Below are positions 44,444 to 54,529 of a stretch of 64,000 nt of DNA, piece by piece. Made by a program: the position numbers and the translations under genes. The stretch's first letter is position 1, and each line of letters begins with the position of its first letter. This stretch comes from DATBJG01 sp963790545. Lineage in GTDB: Bacteria > Acidobacteriota > Vicinamibacteria > Vicinamibacterales > JAMQPK01. Below the pieces are notes generated by a model. That model saw only the letters and a program-made list of their open reading frames with translations. It did not search any database and was not told the DNA's origin. The DNA is taken from the NCBI GenBank assembly GCA_963790545.1, contig CAWBPA010000017.1, positions 1,426,001-1,490,000 of the forward strand. Reading direction: 5' to 3'.

Positions 44444-44522
44444 AGGAGGGCCGGCGGCTACTCTCAATGAAAATGACCCATTACCTTCGCCCCATGCTTA
44501 TAATCCGGCCCGGGGGATTCCT

Positions 44523-45572
44523 ATGAACGCTCATTGTCTGCCCCGTGCTCTCGCCGTGCCGGTCCTGGCGGTTCTGCTGTCGACGGCCGGCTCCGCCCAG
44601 TGGCTGAACTACCCCACTCCGGGAATCCCGCGGCTGCCCGACGGCAAGCCCAATCTGGCTGCACCGGCGCCCAAGACGGCAGACGGCAAGCCGGACCTGT
44701 CTGGTATCTGGAGAGGCGCGAGCCCGCTCCACCGTTTCAACATTGCGCAGGATCTCAAACCGGAGGACATCCAGCCCTGGGCCGAAGCGCTGTTCCTCCA
44801 GCGCGTGCGCGATTCCCGGAAGGACAGTCCCCTCGCAAAATGCCTTCCGGTCAGCCTCCCGTTCCACAACTTCTTCAACCTGACCCGGATCGTCCAGACG
44901 CCGGGAATTATCGTGATGTTGTACGAGTCTCCAAACAGCCCGCATCGCACCATCTTTACGGATGGCCGTGATCTCCCGAAGGATCCGAATCCTACCTGGC
45001 TGGGGTACTCGGTCGGGCGCTGGGAGGGAGAGACGCTCGTGATCACGAGCTCGGGATTCAACGACAGCGGCTGGCTCGACAGCGCCGGACATCCACAAAC
45101 CGAAGCCCTTCGGATTACCGAACGCCTGCGGCGTCGCGACTTCGGACACATGGAATTTGAAATCACGATTGACGATCCAAAGGTGTTTACCAAACCGTTC
45201 ACGGTGAAAGCCGAGCGGCTGCTGGCGGCGGACACCGATCTGCTGGAGGACGTCTGCGACAACGAGCGCGATCGCGGCCGTCTCACGGGGGCCACCGGGG
45301 TCAAAGTGAAACCGGAAACTGTCGCAACCTACGCGGGCGTGTACGAACTGTCGCCGGGGCGTGAGGTCATCATCACCGTCACCGACGACCTGCTGTTTGT
45401 ACAGGGTCTGAATGAACCCAAGCTTCCGCTGTTCGTGCAATCCGACACGCAATTCATGTCAACTGCGACGCCGAACGGCTTCGAGTTCATCAAGGATGCT
45501 CAGGGGAAGGTCACGCACCTGATGGTGCGCGGCGCCGAGGGCGATCGAAAAGCGGTCCGCAAAAACAGGTGA
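44523..45572 (+). CDS. Secreted hypothetical protein, PDGxPDLxGxW family
   Basis: A 349-residue protein with a signal peptide (VPVLAVLLSTAGSAQ). The mature start PRLPDGKPNLAAPAPKTADG, then KPDLSGIWRGASPL, is the family hallmark, followed by GRWEGETLVITSSGFNDSGW and LVRRRDF-type strands. It has an extra ~80-residue C-terminal beta domain (VATYAGVYELSPGREVIITV) not seen in the 15026 protein. It lies convergent with the MFS transporter, whose stop is 2 bases away, so it heads no obvious operon. Confidence 0.78.
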   Translation: MNAHCLPRALAVPVLAVLLSTAGSAQWLNYPTPGIPRLPDGKPNLAAPAPKTADGKPDLSGIWRGASPLHRFNIAQDLKPEDIQPWAEALFLQRVRDSRKDSPLAKCLPVSLPFHNFFNLTRIVQTPGIIVMLYESPNSPHRTIFTDGRDLPKDPNPTWLGYSVGRWEGETLVITSSGFNDSGWLDSAGHPQTEALRITERLRRRDFGHMEFEITIDDPKVFTKPFTVKAERLLAADTDLLEDVCDNERDRGRLTGATGVKVKPETVATYAGVYELSPGREVIITVTDDLLFVQGLNEPKLPLFVQSDTQFMSTATPNGFEFIKDAQGKVTHLMVRGAEGDRKAVRKNR

Positions 45573-45574
45573 AC

Positions 45575-46846
45575 TCAAGCGAGGCTCCGCCCTCGTGTTT
45601 CCGGCAACCAGATCCAGGTCATCGCGCCCAATAACAGCGCTACGGCCAACAGTCCGAACGCGGTTCCGAAGCCACGCGTCTGCGCTAACGAGCCGACAGC
45701 GAACGGGGCGACCGCGCTGCCAAGACGACCAACATTGAACGTGAAGCCTTGCGCGATGGCCCGAACTGAAGTGGGGTAAATCTCAGCCGTCACCGCCCCG
45801 AATCCCGAGAAGAAGCCTGTCCCGAAAAAGGCCACGAGCGGTCCGAGCGCAAGCAGCCAAAGAACACTCCTCGTGTTGGCGTAGACGAGAATGAGGGCAG
45901 CGGCCACAAGGAGGTACGCCACGAAACTTCTGCGCCGGCCGAAGGCATCGCTCACGTAACCGAATGAAACATATCCGAAGAACGTGCCCACCTGCATCGT
46001 CACCACCAGCAGCGTCGTCAGCGACGTGCTGAAGCCAAGACCGCCTCGCGTTGGGGGAAGCGACAAGTACGCCGGCACCCAAAGATTCAAGCCCCAGTAC
46101 CGAAAGATCGTCGTCAGGCTGAGGAACGTCAGCAGCGCGGTGCTTGTCGCGTACCGTCCGCTGAACACTTCACGGATGGGAGTGCGCGATTCAGGCGGGG
46201 CCGTCCGGGAGCGAAGCCAGACATCTGACTCGTGCACCCCCTGCCTGATCCAGAGCGTCAGCAGCGCCGGCAGGATGCCGATGAGGAAGACGGCCCGCCA
46301 GCCGAATCGAGGGAGGATAAGCGCCACCACAATCGCTGCGGCGGCATATCCCACGGCCCACGCGCTCTGCATCAATGCCACGGCCTTCCCCCGGTGCCTG
46401 TCGGGCCATGTTTCTGAAACGAGTGCGGCGCCGCTCGTCCACTCACCCCCCATTCCCAGTCCGAGCAGGAAGCGAAAGATGCCGAGCTGCCAGACCGTCT
46501 GTGCGAGTCCACACGCCGCGGTAAAGATTGAGTAGACGAGAATGCTGCCGATCATCGCGCGCCGCCGGCCGAAGCGGTCGGCGATGGCGCCGAAGAGCAC
46601 GCCCCCGATCCCCGACGCGACAAGCGTCAACGATCCGAGAAATCCGGCGGTGGCCGTGGAAATCGAAAAATCGCGCAGAAGGGCTCCGATGACCAAGGCA
46701 TACAACATGATGTCGAAACCGTCGAGCATCCATCCAAGGGAGGCCGCAAGCAGGCCCCGCTTGGCGGTCGGGGTGCCTTCACGAAGCCACTGGAACAGTC
46801 CCGTCGAGGTCGTGCCCGGCGACTCGACGCGACTGACGACAGTCAC
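45575..46846 (-). CDS. MFS transporter, aromatic-acid/organic-acid:H+ symporter type
   Basis: A 423-residue protein with twelve transmembrane helices and MFS loop-2/3 signatures: GAIADRFGRRRAMIGSILVY, LGLGMGGEWTSGAALVSETW and, in the second half, GYVSDAFGRRRSFVAYLLVA. It belongs by eye to the sialate/aromatic-acid symporter-like group. It is divergent from the MmgE/PrpD gene, with about 70-80 bases between starts, so the transporter probably imports the substrate of that catabolic operon. Confidence 0.88.
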   Translation of the reverse strand: MTVVSRVESPGTTSTGLFQWLREGTPTAKRGLLAASLGWMLDGFDIMLYALVIGALLRDFSISTATAGFLGSLTLVASGIGGVLFGAIADRFGRRRAMIGSILVYSIFTAACGLAQTVWQLGIFRFLLGLGMGGEWTSGAALVSETWPDRHRGKAVALMQSAWAVGYAAAAIVVALILPRFGWRAVFLIGILPALLTLWIRQGVHESDVWLRSRTAPPESRTPIREVFSGRYATSTALLTFLSLTTIFRYWGLNLWVPAYLSLPPTRGGLGFSTSLTTLLVVTMQVGTFFGYVSFGYVSDAFGRRRSFVAYLLVAAALILVYANTRSVLWLLALGPLVAFFGTGFFSGFGAVTAEIYPTSVRAIAQGFTFNVGRLGSAVAPFAVGSLAQTRGFGTAFGLLAVALLLGAMTWIWLPETRGRSLA

Positions 46847-46926
46847 GGGACCTCCCTTCGCACACGCACGGAAATGGCTCCGGCGCGTATGATATTGGCA
46901 CCTTTCGATTTTCAGGAGTGAAAACT

Positions 46927-48292
46927 GTGACGATCGCCACCAAGAGCGGGACGATGCGAATCGCAGAATTTGTGGTCAAAGCCACTCCTCCACCACCGGC
47001 GCGTGACCGTGCGACCGCTGCCATCCGCGACACGATAGGCGTCATCCTCGCGGGCGCTGTCGAACCGGCTGCGCGCGTCGTACAAAAGATGGCGCTCGAA
47101 GAGGGACGCGGCGAGTGTCGGATTCTCGGAACTCGTGACCTGACAAGCCCGAGTTGGGCGGCGCTGGCCAACGGGGTGGCGGCACATGCGCTCGATTACG
47201 ATGACATGTGTTTTGTGTCGCTCGCGCACCCGAGCTGTGCTCTCGTGCCGGCCGCGCTGGCTTCGGCCGAGGTGGTGCACGCGCCTGCCAGCGTGCTCAC
47301 CGACGCTTTTATCGTGGGATTCGAGCTCGAATGCCGCCTGGGGCATGTGATGAATCCCCGCCATTACCACGAACGGGGATGGCACTGCACATCGTCCATC
47401 GGCACATTGGGGGCCGCGGCGACCGCGGCACGGATTCTCGGTCTCGATGAGGCGGCGACGGGGCACGCGCTGGGCATTGCCGCGTCCGCTGCCTGTGGAC
47501 TGAAGGAAAACATCGGGACGATGGTGAAGCCGCTTCACGCGGGCATGGCGGCGCGCAACGGGTTGATTGCGGCCCGGTTGGCGCAGCGCGGTTTTTCGGC
47601 AAGCGCGCAGGCACTCGACGGTCCACAGGGTTACCTGGCTGCGATGGATAGTCAGCACTCGACGCTCGATCCGGCAGTTGCCGACCTCGGGAGCCGCTGG
47701 GAAATCGTGGAGACCGGGATCACGGTCAAGTTGTATCCCTCGTGTGCGGCCACGCATCCGCCACTCGATGTGCTCCTCGAGCTGAAGCGGCGTGAAGGCT
47801 TCAACGCTGATCAGGTCGAGTCCATCGACGTCGAAGTCGATTCCATGACGCCGAAGTTGTTGATTCACGCGCGTCCGGCAACGGGCCTCGAGGCGAAGTT
47901 CAGCATGCCGTTCTGCGCGGCGGCGGCGGTGGTCTTCGGCCGGCTGGGGGTCGACACATTCACGGTCGAGCGGATCCAGGAGGCGGCGATCCAGGCGCTG
48001 CTGCCTCGCGTCACATTACGCGCAAACGCTCGGTTTGATGCAGGCGGCCCCGCTGTCACGGGCTCGTGTGACGATTCGGTTGCGTGACGGGCGGGTGTTC
48101 GCCGAGTCTGCGGACGGAGCACGCGGCTACCCCGGTCGGGTCACCGACGAGGAGCTGGCTGAAAAATTCGCGGGGTGCGCCAGCCGCACGATGTCACCAG
48201 CTGCGTCCGATCGCGCGTGGACAACGCTGATGGAAATGGAGCGCGTGACCGACGCGCGTAAGCTCACCGCGCTGTTCGAGTCGCCCGCTTGA
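46927..48292 (+). CDS. MmgE/PrpD family protein (2-methylcitrate dehydratase-like; one frameshift near 48050)
   Basis: A protein of about 455 residues. The GTG at 46927 is chosen because AGGAG lies 9 bases upstream (a GTG at 46918 is too close). Motifs of the MmgE/PrpD fold: WAALANGVAAHALDYDDMCF, PAALASAEVVHAPASVLTDA, GFELECRLGHVMNPRHYHER and SCAATHPPLDVLLEL. Near 48050 the frame shifts; the C-terminal part continues as RVTIRLRDGRVFAESADGAR. No leader peptide, so this one is cytoplasmic. Probably dehydrates or decarboxylates an itaconate- or citrate-like acid. Confidence 0.85.
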
Positions 48293-48296
48293 ATTC

Positions 48297-49476
48297 ATGG
48301 CCTCACTGCCCCTGGAAGGAATCACGGTCGTGGCGTTGGAGCAGGCGGTCGCCGTGCCGTTCGCGACACGGCAGTTAGCCGACCTGGGTGCCCGCGTGAT
48401 CAAAATCGAGCGACCGGGCACGGGCGATTTCGCCAGGTCGTACGACACCGCCGTCAAGGGACTCGCCAGCCATTTTGTGTGGCTCAATCGCGCGAAAGAA
48501 TCGCTGACGCTCGATCTGAAGCGAGAAGAGGCACGTGAAGTCATGTCGCGTCTGCTGGAACAGGCCGATGTGTTCGTCCAGAATCTCGCACCCGGCGCGG
48601 CCGACCGGTTGGGACTCGAGCCGCAAACGTTGCGGGCGACCTATCCCCGATTGATCATTTGCGGGCTCACGGGTTACGGCTCTGCGGGTCCGTACGCAGA
48701 CAAGAAAGCGTACGACTTGCTGGTGCAAAGTGAAGTGGGGCTGGTCTCGATCACCGGCACGGAGGAGACGCCGTCGAAGGTCGGCATCTCGATCGCAGAC
48801 ATTGCCGGGTGGGATGTACACGTATAGCGGGATCCTGACCGCATTGCTGGTCCGTGCCCAGACGGGACAGGGCACCGCGCTCGAAGTCTCGCTCTTCGAA
48901 GCACTGGGCGAGTGGATGGGCTACGCGATGTACTACACGCTGGGAGGGGCGGCGCCGGGTAGAACAGGCGCCAGCCATGCGACCATCGCCCCGTATGGGC
49001 CGTACACGACGCGCGACGGACCGGTCATCTTCGGTATCCACAACGATCGCGAATGGGCACGATTCTGCACTGACGTGCTGCAAAAACCGGAGTTCGCCGA
49101 CGATGAGCGGTTTCTCTCGAACCATCGTCGAAACCAGAATCGAGTAATGATGAATGCGATGATCGAGCACGTCTTCTGCACTCTCTCCGCACCCGAGGTC
49201 ATCGCGCGACTCGAGTCGGCACAGATCGCAAATGCACGCATCAATTCGGTGAGCGAGTTCATCGAGCATCCGCAGCTGGCGGCTCGCGGTGCCTGGCGGC
49301 AAATCGACTCGCCGGTGGGGCCGATTCCCGCCCTGGTACCTCCCGTCCGCATGGACGGCGTCGACCCGAGGATCGGGAACATTCCCGCGCTGGGACAGCA
49401 CAGTGAGGCAATCCTCGAGGAACTGAAATTCGATCGCGAAACCGTGGCACAGTGGAAACGCGAGGGCGTGATTTGA
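48297..49476 (+). CDS. CaiB/BaiF family CoA-transferase (one frameshift near 48812)
   Basis: A type III CoA-transferase of about 393 residues. GITVVALEQAVAVPFATRQL, ADLGARVIKIERPGTGDFAR, LNRAKESLTLDLK and the region with the catalytic Asp (PYADKKAYDLLVQSEVGLVS) are present. The frame breaks in GCCGGGTGGG near 48812 and continues GMYTYSGILTALLVRAQTGQ; one base removed restores the gene. It activates a carboxylic acid to its CoA ester by transfer from another acyl-CoA. It starts 4 bases after the PrpD gene and precedes an acyl-CoA dehydrogenase. Confidence 0.88.
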
Positions 49477-49488
49477 ATGGGAGGTGTC

Positions 49489-50645
49489 ATGCTCGAGCTC
49501 GCTCATGAGCAGAAGCTCGTCGCCCGGACGATTCGCGAGTTCGTCGAGCGAGAGGTCATCCCGGTCGCCGCCGATTTCGAGCACAAAGGCGAGTATCCCC
49601 ATGGCCTCGTTAGCACCATGAAGGCACTGGGGCTGTTCGGACTGAACGTCCCGGAGGCCTACGGTGGCAGTCCGGTGGACTACACCACCTTCGCCCTGGT
49701 ATTCGAGGAGCTCTCTCGCGGGTGGATGGCGCTCGGTGGCGTCATCGGCTCGCATCTCGTGCTCTGCGACGTTCTTGTCAGATATGGAACTGAAGAACAG
49801 AAACAGCGATTCCTTCCGCGGCTGGCTAAAGGTGAACCCCGCGGTGGGATCTGCTTGTCGGAACCCAACGCGGGAACGGACCTTCAGTCGATTACCACTC
49901 GCGCACGCCGTGAGGGCGACATCTACTATGTGACCGGCTCGAAGATGTGGGTGACCAACGGTCGCTACGGGGACGTTTTCCTGCTCCTGGCCAAGACCGA
50001 TCCGACCTCCCAGCCGGCCCACCGTGGCATGAGCGCTTTTGTTTTCGAGAAGGGCGCCCCGGGTCTCACGGTAGGTCGAGACATCGATAAGTTGGGATAC
50101 AAGACCGTCGAGACGACGGAATTGCACTTCGACAATTTTCCGATTCCCGCCTCCAATCTTGTTGGCGGGGCCGAAGGCCTCGGATTCAAGCACGTCATGA
50201 CAGGGCTCGAAACCGAGCGGATCAATGTGGCCGCCCGCGGGCTCGGGCTGGCCCGCGCCGCGTTCGAGGAGGCGATCCGGTATGCACAACAGCGCGTCAC
50301 GTTCGGCAAGCCGATTGCCCAGCACCAGACCATTCAGATCAAGCTCGCCGACATGGCCACGAAGATCGAAGCCTCGCGGCTGCTGATCTATTCGGCCGCC
50401 GCGAAAAAGGACCGGGGCGAGCGCTGCGATCTCGAGGCGGGAATGGCCAAGCTGTTTGCCACGGAAACTGCCGCCGAAGTAACGCTGGAGGCGATGCGGA
50501 TCATGGGCGGCAACGGGTATCCAAAGACTTCACGGTTGAGCGTTTGTACAGGGATGCGCCTCTTCTTTTGATAGGAGGCGGTACAAACGAGCTCCAGCGC
50601 CTCATCATCGCGCGCGGGCTTCTCGAGCGAGAAAAAGATCGTTAG
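49489..50645 (+). CDS. Acyl-CoA dehydrogenase (one frameshift near 50525)
   Basis: A FAD-dependent acyl-CoA dehydrogenase of about 385 residues. GGGAGG lies 4 bases before the ATG at 49489. Motifs: GICLSEPNAGTDLQSI, YYVTGSKMWVTNG, ERINVAARGLGLARAAFEEA and RIMGGNGY. Near 50525 the frame shifts after GNGYPK; the correct continuation is KDFTVERLYRDAPLLLIGGG, ending LLEREKDR. One A missing in a homopolymer explains it. It oxidises the CoA ester formed by the upstream CaiB enzyme. The sequence of CoA-transferase then dehydrogenase argues for a degradative pathway. Confidence 0.9.
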
Positions 50646-50670
50646 GTTTTTGTTGGGATATGCTCTGGCC

Positions 50671-51915
50671 ATGAAACAGACTTGGCTCTCGACACTCTGT
50701 CTCACGCTCGCCCTTGTTCTCCTGGAAATCGTCGTCGGGCCGCTGATCGCCCAGCAGCGCGTGCCGATGAAAGGCGCCATCCCGGTGGCACCTAGCGGGA
50801 TCGTCGTGCCGCCGCCCCCGGATCATCCGGTCACGTACAAAACCGCCGAGGGACAGGACATCCGGGTGGTCGTCCTTGCCCGTGGGCTGGCGAACCCGTG
50901 GAGCCTCGCATTCCTGCCAGACCCCTCGACTGCGCCCGGGGCAAGCGCGATGCTCGTAACCGAGCGGCCCGGCCGACTGCGTGTGATTCGCAACGGCGTC
51001 CTGGACCCGCAGCCGGTGGCCGGCGTGCCCGAAGTGCGATCGCAGGGCCTTTGCGGTTTGTTCGACGTCGTGCTTCATCCCCGATTTGCCGAGAATCAAT
51101 TCATCTATCTCACCTACGACAAACCCCGCGGCGAGAAGGCCTCCTCCCTTGCGGTCGCACGCGGACGCTGGGATGGCCGGGCGCTGACCGACGTGCGCGA
51201 TCTCTTCGTCGTGGAGGATGCGAGCTGCGTGTCACGGATGGTGATCGGCCCGGACGGAATGCTTTACGTGAGCACCTTCGGAGCTCTTGGCGATGCCGCA
51301 CAGAACACGAACAGCCTGGCCGGCAAGGTGCTGCGCCTGCGTGAAGACGGCACCGTGCCACCAGACAACCCGTTCGTCGGCAAGTCCGGCTACAGGCCTG
51401 AGATTTTCACGTTGGGTCATCGCAGCACGCTCGGTCTGGCCGTCCATCCGGGTACGGGCCGGATCTGGGAGCTGGAAATGGGGCCGAACGGCGGTGATGA
51501 GATCAACATTCTGCGCCCGGGCGCCAACTACGGCTGGCCTCTCGTCAGCCTGGGACGCACCTATCCCGGCCCTTGGCAGTCGAAGCAGTTCCAGCGCGAG
51601 GGATTCGAGGATCCGGTCGTCTTCTGGATGCCGTCGATCTCGACATCCGGACTGGCCTTTTACACTGGGAGTCGCCTGCCGAAGTGGAAGGGGGACGTGT
51701 TCGTCGGTGGCATGCGCTTCGGCGAGATTCCCGGCACCGGTCAGCTGCAGCGAATCCTCATCAACGAGAATCTGGAAGAACTCCGTCGCGAGCCGCTGCT
51801 CGTCGACCTGCGGCTGCGCATTCGGGACGTGCGCCAGGGACCCGACGAGCTTCTGTATCTGGTGACCGATCACGAGAAAGACGGCGCCGTGCTCAGGATC
51901 GAGCCAGCATCGTAA
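50671..51915 (+). CDS. PQQ-dependent sugar dehydrogenase (aldose/sorbosone type), exported
   Basis: A 414-residue protein with a signal peptide (TLCLTLALVLLEIVVGPLIA) and a six-bladed GSDH propeller: LARGLANPWSLAFLPD, LVTERPGRLRVI, GLCGLFDVVLHPRFAENQFI, LTYDKPRGEK, RIWELEMGPNGGDEINIL and PSISTSGLAFYTGSRLPKWK. The HR-containing PQQ region reads TLGHRSTLGLAVHP. It oxidises an aldose or related carbohydrate in the periplasm. A second paralogue with a different N-terminal extension is at 56140. Confidence 0.9.
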   Translation: MKQTWLSTLCLTLALVLLEIVVGPLIAQQRVPMKGAIPVAPSGIVVPPPPDHPVTYKTAEGQDIRVVVLARGLANPWSLAFLPDPSTAPGASAMLVTERPGRLRVIRNGVLDPQPVAGVPEVRSQGLCGLFDVVLHPRFAENQFIYLTYDKPRGEKASSLAVARGRWDGRALTDVRDLFVVEDASCVSRMVIGPDGMLYVSTFGALGDAAQNTNSLAGKVLRLREDGTVPPDNPFVGKSGYRPEIFTLGHRSTLGLAVHPGTGRIWELEMGPNGGDEINILRPGANYGWPLVSLGRTYPGPWQSKQFQREGFEDPVVFWMPSISTSGLAFYTGSRLPKWKGDVFVGGMRFGEIPGTGQLQRILINENLEELRREPLLVDLRLRIRDVRQGPDELLYLVTDHEKDGAVLRIEPAS

Positions 51916-51937
51916 ATAACAACGAAAGGGGAACGCG

Positions 51938-52982
51938 ATGACGAGACACGTCGAAGGATGGGCGGCAGCGGTGGTCAGTATATGGGTCCTCGGCGTGTCG
52001 CTCCTGACGGCTACTGCCACAGCCGCTCAGGGCAACGCGGCGGCATCCGCGACAGGGAGCTACAAAGCGGTTGACCGCCCAGCTGCAGTGCCGCGCACGC
52101 CGTGGGGACATCCGGATCTCCAAGGTACGTGGACCAGTGAACCCGAGTTCGGCGTACCGTTCGAACGTCCGGCAGAGTTCGGGACTCGGCAGAGCCTGAC
52201 AGACTCGGAATACGCGCAGCGCTTAGCACGCACGCAGAAGCAGGCGGAAGCCGCCCTCGACGAGATCGACGTCTTTGCTGTCGATACATCGAACGCCGGC
52301 GCAGTGGGTTCTCCCACGTCGCCGCCGCCACACTGGCTGGAACGATCGACAGCCTCGCGACGGACGTCGCTCGTGATCGATCCGCCCGATGGCCGGCTCC
52401 CTCCCACGTCGGCGCAGGCGCAGGAACGCCAGCGACGGCAACCACGAGGCAGCTTTGGCAACGGACCCTTCAACGGGCCCGAGGACTTTACGCAGTACGA
52501 CAGGTGCATCACCTTCGGGGGCGTGCCTGGCGCGATGTTTCCAGCCGTCTACAACGCGAACATCCGGATTATCCAAAGCCCCGATTTCCTCGCCATCACC
52601 TATGAAATGATCCATGAGACGCGGCTCGTCCCACTCGACGGTCGGGCGCACCTCGCGTCGACAACCCGGCAATCCCTGGGCGACGCACGGGGCCGGTGGG
52701 AAGGTGACGTCCTCGTCATCGAGACAACGAACTTCAGCGGTCGGACGACCTACCGCGGCGCGAGCGACAAACTCCGGCTCGTGGAGCGCTTGAGGCGCGT
52801 CGACGAGAAGACGCTTCAATACGAGGTGACGGTCGAAGATCCTGACACGTGGGCCCGTCCGTGGACCGCGGCGCTCACTCTGACGCCGCAGCCGCAGGGC
52901 ATGTTTGAGTACCGCGTGCCACGAAGGCAATTACGGCATGTTCAACATGCTCAAGGCAGCGCGGGCCACCGAGAAGCCATAG
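51938..52982 (+). CDS. Secreted hypothetical protein, PDGxPDLxGxW-like family (one frameshift near 52916)
   Basis: A protein of about 347 residues with a signal peptide (VSIWVLGVSLLTATATAAQ) and family features: PWGHPDLQGTWTSEPEFGVP, VIDPPDGRLPPTSAQAQ, FLAITYEMIHETRLVPLDGR and GRWEGDVLVIETTNFSG. The frame breaks near 52916; the correct C-terminus is EYACHEGNYGMFNMLKAARA, ending at 52982. Without the indel the gene would not run into the next one. It lies 22 bases after the sugar dehydrogenase. Confidence 0.8.
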
Positions 52983-53014
52983 CCCTTTTCGCCATCCTGC
53001 TTGGGAGGCGCGAA

Positions 53015-54520
53015 ATGAGAGCGCGACTTCGACTCGACCGCCGGAGCTTCATCCGAAGATCTGGCATGGCCGCCGCGGCTCTCGCGGCCTCGCCCTTACC
53101 ACTCCTCGCGTTCCCCCTCACGGCGCAGCAGAACGAGCGACGCGCGGCTGCCACATCCGCTTCCCTGAGTCGACAGTTCGGACGATGGGTGGCCGCTCTT
53201 CGCTTTGAGGACCTGCCGCCTCCGGTGATCGATCGCGCCGAAGGCCTCACGCTCCATGGCGTCTCGTCAGTGCTACTCGGCTCCGAGCGGGCTCCCGGTC
53301 AGGAGGCGGTGAAGTTCATCATCGACGAAGAAGCCGGTGTGCGTACCGGCGCCACCATCATGGTGAACGGCGGTAAGGTCACGACTGGTGGCGCGGCGTT
53401 CGCCAACACGGAGATGTTGCTGGCTGGTGGCAAGTGGGACACGTTCCGCATGCTGACCCACCCGGGAGCCAGTATCATCCCCGCCGCCTTTGTCGCGGCA
53501 GAAACAACCGGTGCATCCGGTCGGGACTTCATTACGGGTTTGGTGGCGGGCTACGAGGTCATGGAGCGGATGGCGGCTGACTTCATCCCGACGATGATGG
53601 CGCGCGGCTTCCACGCGGGTCCGGTCTTCGGCATCTTTGGCGCGGCGGTTGCAGCGGCGAAAGTCATGCGCTTGACCGAGGAACAGATCACACATGCGAT
53701 CGGCCTGTGTGTGAACCTGGCTGGAGGGAATCTGGAGAGTGGCGGTCTGCGCGAAGGGGCCTCCGTGCGCAACGCCATGCTCGCCGTGTCGCTCGCGAAA
53801 CGGGGACAGCGCAGCCGAGAGACGGCGCTCGAGGGGAACGCGGGTTTCTACCACGCGTACGCGGGCACCAATCGCGGACAGCTCACGTACAGTTTCGTCG
53901 GAGACACCGAAACCACACTCGCCGCGATCACCGCCAATCTTGGAAGGGAGTGGTTGTTTCTCGAGACCCTCTATCGCATCTACTCGTTTGCCGGCTACAA
54001 CATCCCGCACATCGACGTCACGGCAAAGCTGTGCGAGGAGCACAACATCACGTATCAGGACGTCGATCGCGTGGAGGCGGTGGTCAACTGGCTCGAAACC
54101 CAGTATCCGAGCCCCGCGTTCCCGACCCAACGCGAAGATATCGGCGAACCGATGCGGGGCAGCACGCGGTACTACAGCGCGTACGGGGTGGTGAAACGCG
54201 GGTTCCCACTTCTCGGCGTCACCACCGACCCACCCGAGGTCCTGGAGCTCATGAAACGCGTGCGCATCATTCCATCGCACCAGATGACGCTGTTCGCGCC
54301 ACGGATCACCATTTTCACCAAGGACGGCAAAAGCTACACGAAACAGGCGACCGGGCGCGAGTTCATCTGGGACTTTAGCGAAGAGGTTCGGCGAATTCGT
54401 GAGGTCATTCCCGGTCTGCCGATACCGGCAACACAGTTCGAGGAGATCATCGCGACCTGCCGCGATCTCGAAAAACAAAAGCGGGCCGACAGACTTCTCC
54501 AGCTCACAATGAAGGCGTAG
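53015..54520 (+). CDS. Tat-leader MmgE/PrpD family protein
   Basis: A 501-residue protein with GGGAGG 6 bases before the ATG and a twin-arginine leader (DRRSFIRRSGMAAAALAASP). The MmgE/PrpD body follows: PPPVIDRAEGLTLHGVSSVL, INGGKVTTGGAAFANTEMLL, TGLVAGYEVMERMAADFIPT, GFHAGPVFGIFGAAVAAAKV and FAGYNIPHIDVTAKLCEEH. PrpD enzymes normally act in the cytoplasm, so export is unusual. It is adjacent to a second Tat-leader PrpD gene, spaced 9 bases, suggesting a heteromer. Confidence 0.88.
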   Translation: MRARLRLDRRSFIRRSGMAAAALAASPLPLLAFPLTAQQNERRAAATSASLSRQFGRWVAALRFEDLPPPVIDRAEGLTLHGVSSVLLGSERAPGQEAVKFIIDEEAGVRTGATIMVNGGKVTTGGAAFANTEMLLAGGKWDTFRMLTHPGASIIPAAFVAAETTGASGRDFITGLVAGYEVMERMAADFIPTMMARGFHAGPVFGIFGAAVAAAKVMRLTEEQITHAIGLCVNLAGGNLESGGLREGASVRNAMLAVSLAKRGQRSRETALEGNAGFYHAYAGTNRGQLTYSFVGDTETTLAAITANLGREWLFLETLYRIYSFAGYNIPHIDVTAKLCEEHNITYQDVDRVEAVVNWLETQYPSPAFPTQREDIGEPMRGSTRYYSAYGVVKRGFPLLGVTTDPPEVLELMKRVRIIPSHQMTLFAPRITIFTKDGKSYTKQATGREFIWDFSEEVRRIREVIPGLPIPATQFEEIIATCRDLEKQKRADRLLQLTMKA

Positions 54521-54529
54521 GCGCACACC

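Noticed and set aside
46912..47868. Minus-strand open frame opposite the MmgE/PrpD gene at 46927
   Set aside because: Antisense shadow; His/Arg-rich and without family motifs.
48751..50325. Long open frame on the minus strand opposite the CaiB and acyl-CoA dehydrogenase genes
   Set aside because: It mirrors two clearly recognised plus-strand enzymes; its composition (Arg/His/Glu-rich, no family motifs) is typical of antisense frames in GC-rich DNA.
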